DNA from: Simmondsia chinensis
Taxonomy: Eukaryota > Streptophyta > Magnoliopsida > Caryophyllales > Simmondsiaceae
Assembly (NCBI GenBank): GCA_018398585.1
Contig: JAGTTD010000018.1
Span: forward strand, 7,261,501-7,325,500
Length of the DNA: 64,000 nucleotides
Direction of reading: 5' to 3'
In this document: in pieces, positions 56,761-64,000 of the stretch
Layout of the letters: every line of letters starts with the position of its first letter
How positions within the stretch are numbered: position 1 is the stretch's first letter
Notes under the pieces: generated by a model
Told to the model about the DNA's origin: nothing
Databases searched by the model: none
The model's input: the letters and a program-made list of their open reading frames with translations, nothing else
Position numbers and translations under genes: made by a program

Positions 56761-58278
56761 TAACGAGGCTCGGTTCATCGATAGTAAGCCTCTTTTAGAC
56801 CACATCCTTGCTGGCATCCAGCTTTGGACATCTTGTGCTTTATCTTATGCCGGACGCTTGCAGCTTATCAGATCGATCATGTTCTCTACTCAGGTCTTCT
56901 ATTCATCTGTCTTCATTCACCCGAAGCTGATGATCAAGAACATTTAGTCGACTCTTGCAGCCTTTCTCTGGAAGGGCGCTTCTCTGGGCCCGGGTGGGGC
57001 CAAGGTCTCCTGGGAGCATTTTGTTACCCTCACAGAGAGGGCGGTCTCGGGGTTCAACGTCTGCATGAGTGGAACCAGACTTCTGTCATGAAGCATAGTT
57101 GGGTTCTACTCACCGATCGTGACTCTTTCTGGCCTTGGCGGATTCATGCCAACCGACTCAAGGAGAAGTCCTTATGGGATATTCAGCCGAGAGGTTCGAT
57201 TTCATGGTCTTAGAGGAGCATTCTCGGTGTTCGATCGCTTTGTGCTAGGGCTTTTCGGCATATCATTGGTGAAGGCCAGGACACTGCTTTGTGGTCTGAT
57301 TATTGGTTGCCGTGTGGACATCTGGAGGGGCAGTTCACTTTCCGCCTCCTCCATTCCACTAGTCATCGTTTGGGATCTCGAGTTTCAGATATTATTGAGG
57401 GTGATTAGTGGCGTTTTCCACGGGATATTGAGGAGCTGCTTCCTATCTGGGATTCTGTTGACTTCAAGCCCCGACCGGGGATAGCTGACAGTGTACGATG
57501 GATGAGGGACCCATCTGGGGTTTTCACCACTAGATCGGCATGGGAGACGATTCGTAGTCGAAGGGAGGAGGACTCCATCCATCATTTCCTTTGGTTTCAG
57601 CTTCACATCCTGAGGCACTCCTTCAATTTGTGGCTTGCCTCCTGTGAGTGTCTATGGACATTTGATAGACTGCTGAGACATCGAGTGCAGGATGTACGGG
57701 CTACTTGCATGTTGTGCGGGTCAGATGCTGAGTTGCATGACAATCTCTTCTTCACCTGCAGCTACTCTGCTACTATTTGGTCTAGGGTGTCCTCTCGCAC
57801 CTCTTTTGCCTGGCCCACGCTTCCATGGCGCAAGCTGGTTCAGTGGGCTACTACCAGGCTATGTGGCCTCGGGGTGGATCGGATCCTTGCCTGCCTTTAT
57901 TTCTCTGCTACGGTTTACATCCTCTGGTACGAGCGTAACCTGAGGATTCATCGGTCCCAGTCCAGGCCTTCTGCAGTCATCACTGAGGAGATCATAGATT
58001 GATCCACAGTCATCTTATTGCTACCCCTACGCTTCGCGGTGCTCATCGTCACTCGCAGCTTTTGCAGGAGTGGGGGATTGAGCATTAGCTTTGTTTGCCT
58101 TCATTTTCGTGTTCTCTTTGTTTGATCATGTTGATCGTTGATATATCTTGCTTTGTTTCTTCCTTTAATTGATTCTTTGATGTAGGCCTTCTGGCCTTGG
58201 CTTGAGGTATTCCCCTCATAGACTTGTACATATATTTTTGATTATATATGGTATTTATCACTGATTTACCAAAACCAA
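56761..58278 (+). mobile_element. 5'-truncated L1-type LINE inside Gypsy C integrase
   Basis: 1,518 bp with a perfect 13-bp target duplication, TGATAAATTCACC, at 56,748-56,760 and 58,279-58,291. Removing it restores the integrase frame from VVVDKFT to KYSHFMALTHPF. The tail is short and A-rich (ACCAAAACCAA), not a long poly(A). Same family as the LINE at 1,499-3,308. Confidence 0.95.
56762..58002 (+). pseudogene. L1 ORF2 remnant (RT C-terminus and zf-RVT)
   Basis: The fragment starts after the RT catalytic box, near LSYAGRLQLIRSIMFSTQVF (56,840-56,900). It runs through GGLGVQRLHEWNQTSVMKH (57,040-57,100), the GVFTTRSAWETIRSRR stretch (57,517-57,560), and a zf-RVT finger, CMLCGSDAELHDNLFFTC with SYSATIW (57,707-57,780). 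It ends at WYERNLRIHRSQSRPSAVIT. Parallel residues occur in the first LINE (CEHNLRVQHSQSRP). Two frame changes separate the blocks. Confidence 0.88.
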
Positions 58279-59263
58279 TGATAAATTCACCAAATACTCC
58301 CATTTCATGGCCCTGACTCACCCTTTCACTGCCGCTAAGGTGGCACAGGTGTTCTTAGATAACATGTACAAGCAGCACGGTTTGCCCAAGAACATAGTTT
58401 CTGACCGTGACGAAGTTTTTCAGAGCTTGTTTTGGACGGAATTACTATCCTTAGAATGGGTAGAGTTGAATATGAGCAGCGCCTACCACCCGTAATCAAA
58501 TGGGAAGACGGAGCGCGTTAATCAATGTCTTGAGAGTTACCTATACGAGTTGGCATTGCATAGTTCCAAGCTCTAGGCACAATGGCTACCATTGGCAGAG
58601 CATTGGTATAATACAAATTATCACACGGCACGGAAGACAACACCATTCTGTGTGCTCTATGGCTATGAGCCATGCATGTTGGTGCTGGGCTATCCCCTGG
58701 CCGTGCCATCGGCAACAGTTTATGACTTGATGAATGAGTGTCAGGTCACGATGAATCTGTTTGAAGGAAAACCTCAAGCAAGCTTAGCATAGATACAAGC
58801 AACAGATAGACTTACGTAGGTTTGAGAGGAAGTTTGAGGTGGGTGACATGGTATATCTTAATTTGCGATCGTACAGACAAACCTTCATGGTCATGAGAAG
58901 GAACCTCAAGCTAGCAGCACATTACTATGGACCCTGTCGTGTCTTAGCAAAGATAGGGGAAGTAGCATACAACTGGAGCTACCTGAGGGCTTGTCGATGC
59001 ATCCTGTCTTTCACGTGTCAAGACTGAAGAAGAAGCCGAAAGAAAATGTGACTTATAGCTCAAAACTGCCTAATTTCGGTATTGAGGGGCAACCTGAGGT
59101 TAAGTCCTAAGCTGTCTTCAAGCAGCGCACAACAGTGTGCAACAAGAAGCCCTTGACACAGATCTTGGTTTTGTGGGTTAACATGCCAACTGAATGCCGC
59201 GAAGACTGGACTTTCATCAAGGCGCAGTTTCCTGATTTCAATCCTTGAGGACAAGGATTGACT

Positions 59264-59276
59264 AAAGGGGGAGGCA
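59264..59276 (+). other. Gypsy C polypurine tract
   Basis: AAAGGGGGAGGCA directly before the 3' LTR. Confidence 0.85.
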
Positions 59277-59278
59277 AT

Positions 59279-59746
59279 GTCATGTGCATGCTGTGACATG
59301 TGTGGTGACTTAGCAATGTTAAGGTCCGAGTCTTGGTCAGTGTATTGTGAGCCGAAGTTTTGTCACAACCAAGGGAAGCTCACTGGCCAACATTTGTGAC
59401 TGCGCCTATGTCACAGGCAGTCCCAATAGCTGCCAGTTCACTGCCAACACTGTCAGCATGGTTCCAAGTCAAAGTCAGGGCATCATAGTGCCGTGCACCA
59501 GATTCTGTTTTGTAGTTAGCATGTTCTAGAACCTTCTAAGATTATTAATAGATAATTACAGCTGTATTTTTAGATATTTTCACATCTGTTCAGTTACTTA
59601 GATTCTTGAAGCACAAAAGACAAATGTAAAGCTTTGGATCATTCATTCAATCATAATACAAGAAATATCCTCTATCCTATCAATACTCTCTCTTTCTCTC
59701 TCTCATCTAACCTCTCTTTCTGCGTCACAACCTTAGGGATGTGACA
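59279..59746 (+). repeat. Gypsy C 3' LTR
   Basis: 468 bp, starting TGTCATGTGCATGCTG after the polypurine tract and ending GGGATGTGACA. The partner LTR is not in the window. Confidence 0.7.
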
Positions 59747-59751
59747 GCCAC

Positions 59752-60405
59752 CAACGGAATCCAATATAAAGGTAAATGTAGACATTATGGCAGAAGAATA
59801 ATACCATTATGAATTATTGTATCTTGAACTCTTATTATATTTGGTGATTCAAATGGAAGCTATAAGTACAACTACTTCTAAGGAAAAGGAAAAGGAAAAG
59901 GAAAAGAAATGAAGCACAATATGTTGCAAGATACATTGTAGAGTTTGTGTTTTAGTGTGGGCCCTCTTTGTTAAGCCATCGTTCCCTTATTCATAAGCAA
60001 GATATTCTAACCATTGCTCCTGAATTTTAGCGGGCATGTCAACACGTCTCTTGAATTCAGGCCTCCATAATCTAACAGATTCTGTAAATAAAGGCAAGTG
60101 TTAGAAGTTAACAAACTTCTTCTTGACATCTCCCAACTGTTTCATATCCACCATGAGCTCGAGTCTATGTCCTTCAGGAGCGTCCCTACTGGCCGCCTCG
60201 AGTGTTTGCTTACCTTTAATTGTTTTTAATCAGATGTTGGACGTGAGCCTCATTTCATAAAACAACTTTGTTTCTAACTCGTCAAACCCCAAGGTTTAAA
60301 AAACTTATTATTAGAATATCTTAAAGTTTAAAAGTTTTATTAATCACGTAACTTTTACCAAAACTTGACAAAGTTTTGTTAGACGATGCAATTGCTAGAA
60401 ATTTT

Positions 60406-60461
<56 letters not shown>

Positions 60462-62380
60462 TAATTAGAATTTGTTTTTTTTTTTTTTATTTTGCCAAAG
60501 ACATGCTAATATGACACAAGATTTCGACAAATATAGGTACCTTCCTTTGAATATGCTAAAGTTTTACTAGAATCTAATAAATTTTAGCTGAAGATATCGA
60601 AATAACTCGTATATAGTATCAAAATGATATGTATTATCATCAATTTATGGTAAAAATTGTAGAATTCTAGCAAAAAATCACCGGAGTCTAAAATAGAATA
60701 TTTATGTAATAAAATTTTTAAACCTCTAGATGCTATATTATATGTATTAGTTGTTAACGGTGCCTAAGCCGTAAAACATTGATAATTCCAAAAAAGTAAA
60801 GGAAAAACAGTAACTTTGACAGTTTCCATGATGTCAACAATTCGTAGGAAGGTGGTTAACATGAGGACCTCAGCTCTTAGCTCATGCTCTGCCTCCCACT
60901 CTAGAAGCGCAGCCACCACAACTCCACTTTTCTTCACTTAATATTTTGACCTGTTTTAATTCGTGTACCCTGCATGATCCACCAGTCCAGAAATAGATTG
61001 GATTCGGACCTTTTACTTATATAAATAATTATAAATATTAAAAATAATTCTTTTGTTAAAAAATTAACTTCCTCTCAATAAAATGAGAAAACATTTTTAT
61101 TCATGAAGAGAAAATATTTTCTGCGGTAATCTTATGTTATATGTCTTTAATCTTAATTTAGTCAATAATAAATTTCATACAAATTTATGAAATAAAATAG
61201 TATTTTTAGTTAAAACAAAATATTCTTGATTGAAAATATTTCATGAGACCAAAAATCCGAAAAGAATGTACTCTCCTTTAAAGTGAATTGAGCCATAATG
61301 TTCAATTAGCGAAAATCATATGACTCTTTTACTAAAAGCAATAGAAGCTTAAATGACCTATAGCTTGTCTAAGACATGAACATTGGGCATATCATGATAT
61401 TACACTATTCACATCCTTATCTGAACACAAATTGCACAAACATGAAAGAGGAAGTTACTTACATACCAAATTGCGGATAAGATCATCTGATTTTGCGATA
61501 TTGAGATTAATTTACCTTTTGGTGGCAAATCATCCAGCGTCTTTATGTGTCTCTAAGTGACTCAGATTTTGTATAATATGACCTCAAACTATTATTTAAC
61601 GAATTTTCTTTTCAATATTATTCTGTACTCTTTTTCTTTGTAAACACACTCTGTTTCTTCCCTATGAAAACTTCACTAACTTATGCATCAAGGGACCTTC
61701 TAATGACCCTTGGCTTGGTCTTGTTCTTTCTTTGATTAGCAAGAGAAAATTTAAAAGTCCTCACTGGAGTAATCATGTAGCTCGCCTTCAAACAGTTTTA
61801 GTAGAAACACTAATTAAAAATCGAACCATTTAAGTCCTATTCAATCCCAGATCAAGCAAATCAAAACCGAGAAATGAATAGAATAGAACCGACTTGGAAC
61901 AAGGACAAATAAAATGTGTTACATGCGAACCTTCTATATCTTTCATCTGCTTTGACTGCTAATCAATTTCATTCATAAGTCACTTAACAATTTAGCAACT
62001 TTTTTATTGATCATCAACTCAATCCTTAAACTCATTTAATTTGCACCCAAATTATGTTGAACTTTAAACATCAAAGATTAAACCGACTTTTCTAGATAAT
62101 CAAACGGATTACTAGATTGATAATTATTCAGCTCTAAGGTCACACTAATTTTTCGTTGAGTTCTCTAGAAGTGCACGTGGGTTGATTTCTTGTAAATCAG
62201 TCAAACTAGAAACAGCATAGACGCAGCGTTTTAGGAAGCATGAAGTATAAACATAACTAGATTTTGAATTATGAATGTGCACGTCAAATCTTGGACTTGG
62301 CTAGCTTGTCTTCCACGTGCCATCTTGAGGGCCACAACTTTTGCATTTTCTTAAGTAAAAAATATTTAGGATTGAAAATG
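59752..62380. other. AT-rich intergenic DNA with two microsatellites
   Basis: No gene recognised. It holds an AAAAGG-type run (59,880-59,908) and about 24 AT units at 60,411-60,458. A block around 60,700-60,730 (TAATAAAATTTTTAAACCTC) resembles part of the MITE at 14,766, so a related but unbounded MITE may lie at about 60,290-60,780. Confidence 0.5.
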
Positions 62381-62396
62381 ACATAAAATATTTATT

Positions 62397-62556
62397 TATT
62401 TATTTATTTTTTTAACGATGGTAAGGATAGGGGGAGAGGGATAATACCCCTAAATCACCTCATAAAGAGGCCCACTCTGAGTTTAGTGGGAATCGAACCT
62501 GGGCCACCCCGTTGGCACCGGACGTTACAAACCACTTTGCTATGTCCCTAAGGGAC
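62397..62556 (-). mobile_element. tRNA-derived SINE (160 bp)
   Basis: A perfect 16-bp target duplication, ACATAAAATATTTATT, lies at 62,381-62,396 and 62,557-62,572. On the minus strand the element starts GTCCCTTAGGGACATAGC. It carries an A box (TAGCAAAGTGGT, 62,542-62,531) and a B box (GGTTCGATTCCC, 62,499-62,488) of the tRNA-type RNA polymerase III promoter, and ends in an (AAAT)n tail. The excellent duplication suggests a recent insertion. Confidence 0.92.
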
Positions 62557-62720
62557 ACATAAAATATTTATTGTATTCCTAGTGAGCATTGTTTGACACA
62601 TATAATTAAAAGTGGAATGTGAAATTGTAATTTTAATTTTAATTTTGGTAAAATTAAAATTTTGATAGAATTAAAATTCTATTGTTTTGTTTATCACAGG
62701 AATTGGTGGTAGGAATTCAG

Positions 62721-63267
62721 GTTGGCAAATGTGTCATATTATATCGTGTTCGTGTTATATGAAAAGTATTAGAAATAAAGTCAACCCAAACCCAACCTAT
62801 TTATGAAATAAGTTAAGAACTCTCAAACCATACCTAACCCAATTACTAAGCAGGTAACCAGTCGGTTACCCATTTAATTATAATGACGATTTCTTTTCAT
62901 TAACTTTTAGTTTGTCAATTAACAAATATGTCAATAATACATCTTATGGTTGATAGTAACAATAAATACATATCATATTTACAATTGTTAAAGTAAACTA
63001 TCATATTAACATTACTAAATATATTATAAATTGTCTTATATGGGATAGACTAACAAAAATTTTATACAATAACAGTAGTATACTACTAAAATACTGAACA
63101 TAACTATATAAACGAGTCAATTTTGTCGAAGACGACTTAAATTGGTCAAACCCAAATTCAACCCAATTACCAAAAGGGGTTAAATGGATCAACCCAAATT
63201 CAACCCGGCTTCAACCCAAACCCGCTATCTTCATGTCGTGTTATCATGTCACGTTAGATTTTGCCAG
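62721..63267. mobile_element. Probable hAT-type MITE
   Basis: Imperfect inverted ends: GTTGGCAAATGTGTCAT at the left and, on the other strand, CCTGGCAAAATCTAACGTG at the right. Both lead into ACACGA-type and AACCCAACC-type sequence typical of plant hAT MITEs. No clear 8-bp duplication was found, so the limits are approximate. Non-coding. Confidence 0.4.
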
Positions 63268-64000
63268 GTCTAGTCAGAATTATAACTCCATAATGATTCG
63301 AATCATCAGGGGTTTTTGGTCAATTGAGTTGGAGTATTTCGAGTTTTAAATCAACTATAATCGGTTTTTGGGCAAAGCGGTACACATTATGTTCAAGTTA
63401 TTATGGTTAGAGCAATTCAATTTGAGTTCGAGTTATTCGAGATCCAAGTCAAATTGGGTCATGTATTGTGTCTGACCTTTTGGTGTTCAAGTTATCTCGG
63501 ATTTTCAATTAATTGCGTTAGGTCTTTTTATAATTCAGGCTAGAATAGATCATGTTTAAGTTGATCTAGGTCATTTCAAGTTTGAGTCACCTTAGTTTTG
63601 AAATAAATCAGTTCTATCATTTTAAATTTTGAGTCATCTTAGGTTGAGTTTGAGATGGTTGGGTCATTTTGGCTTTGAATCTTATTAAGTTTTGGGTCAA
63701 TTTGGTCGGGTTATTTCTACTTCGCTCAGCTTGTTTATATTACATTTAAGTCAAACATTTACATTGTTTGGATTTGAATAATCTCGAATTTCAGGTCAAT
63801 CAGGTTGGATTAAATGGGACAATTTTGCCCTTAGTTTAACTATAACTCTATTTACCCATACTCATTTACTCAATTATTAAACAAGAGTAATACATTCATC
63901 CCTGTTTACCCTTATCCCTCCTTATTAAGATATTTAAACAAAGGTAGGATAATACATTTCCATCTCCCTCTTTGACCTTCCCCTTCTTTACCCAGTTTAC
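63268..64000. other. Degenerate short repeats and AT-rich DNA, no gene
   Basis: From about 63,300 to 63,800 a loose repeat of GAGTT, GGGTCATTTTGG and TTCAAGTTAT-like words is seen, without a fixed period. The last 180 bp resemble no element I recognise. Confidence 0.5.

Larger units (their letters stand above)
54740..59250 (+). pseudogene. Gypsy C pol relic
   Basis: Order of domains: aspartic protease (ISLNALSGRITHNTLRMKG, then TILIDSGSTNSFLDANIVQE, 54,800-54,930); reverse transcriptase (EIERQIKEMLASSIIQPCRS; VDYWRLNSIIVKNKFPF; FSNIDLKAGYYQIQ; EFKVMPFG at 55,771-55,794 joined directly to DILVHS). The segment with the first two Asp of YxDD is deleted at that joint. RT thumb (LRGFLGLTGYYRKFVKGYG) follows, then a trace of RNase H, integrase zinc finger (HAKRLFYWPNM, CDTCQLVKGKH), integrase core (LDFIKDLSRSEGQDTILVVV split by the LINE; then QHGLPKNIVSDRDEVF; TERVNQCLESYLYELALHS), GPCRVL and VAYNW blocks, and a chromodomain-like tail (ILVLWVNMPTECREDWTFI, QFPDFNP, ending 59,248). 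Stops and the RT deletion make it inactive. Confidence 0.85.
54740..59746 (+). mobile_element. Gypsy C (chromovirus-like), 5'-truncated, with 3' LTR
   Basis: Protease, reverse transcriptase, integrase and a chromodomain-like tail follow in Ty3/gypsy order, then a polypurine tract and one LTR. No 5' LTR, primer site or convincing gag lies upstream, so the left part is missing. The integrase is interrupted by the LINE at 56,761-58,278. Candidate flank after the LTR: GCCAC (59,747). Confidence 0.85.

Overview
This is nuclear DNA of a flowering plant and it is almost entirely transposable elements nested in one another. I see no convincing intact host gene. The kingdom is set by the element families: an Angio-domain-type SINE, plant L1 LINEs, Ty3/gypsy elements with a tRNA-Asp-like primer site, Copia elements with a tRNA-Met-like primer site, and a Mutator-like element (MULE) carrying DUF1985 and Ulp1 protease exons. 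The species cannot be named from the sequence.

Layout. 1-1,066: AT-rich DNA opening with a TGTGTCGACACA palindrome cluster. 1,067-1,342: a SINE whose head is 5S rRNA. 1,499-3,308: a 5'-truncated L1 (minus). 3,309-7,700: decayed Gypsy 'A' gag (plus). 9,600-10,140: a Copia RT relic. 10,185-14,620: six copies of a ~770 bp tandem repeat. 14,766-15,282: a MULE-type MITE. 16,240-19,330 and 46,954-52,360: the two halves of Gypsy 'B' (minus), split by a ~27.6 kb MULE (19,334-46,953). Gypsy B also received a non-autonomous LTR element (47,040-50,038) and a small TRIM-like element (52,365-54,343). 54,740-59,746: 5'-truncated Gypsy 'C' (plus) whose integrase is split by a second copy of the same L1 family. 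59,750-64,000: AT-rich DNA with a tRNA-derived SINE and a probable hAT-type MITE.

The MULE is the most interesting object. It contains (i) a captured last exon and 3' UTR of a Pin1-type parvulin, (ii) an eight-exon DUF1985/Ulp1 gene (plus), and (iii) a mudrA-type transposase gene (minus). All three have the same plan: a TIR-derived non-coding first exon ending in a splice donor, a long first intron packed with tandem repeats carrying TCATACAC-n-GTGTATGA palindromes, then an acceptor and coding sequence. More of these repeats sit in a later intron of the Ulp1 gene and between the two genes. A Copia element (36,930-45,509) has inserted into the transposase-side array. All three MULE genes now carry stops, frameshifts or missing exons, so the copy is defective.

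Insertion order read from the nesting: Gypsy B, then the MULE, the non-autonomous LTR element and the TRIM inside it; the Copia inside the MULE; Gypsy C before the L1 inside it. Target-site duplications (TSDs) support seven insertion boundaries: two SINEs, two LINEs, the Copia, the non-autonomous LTR element and, less exactly, the TRIM. A weaker 7-of-9 duplication supports the MITE. The MULE's own TSD could not be resolved.
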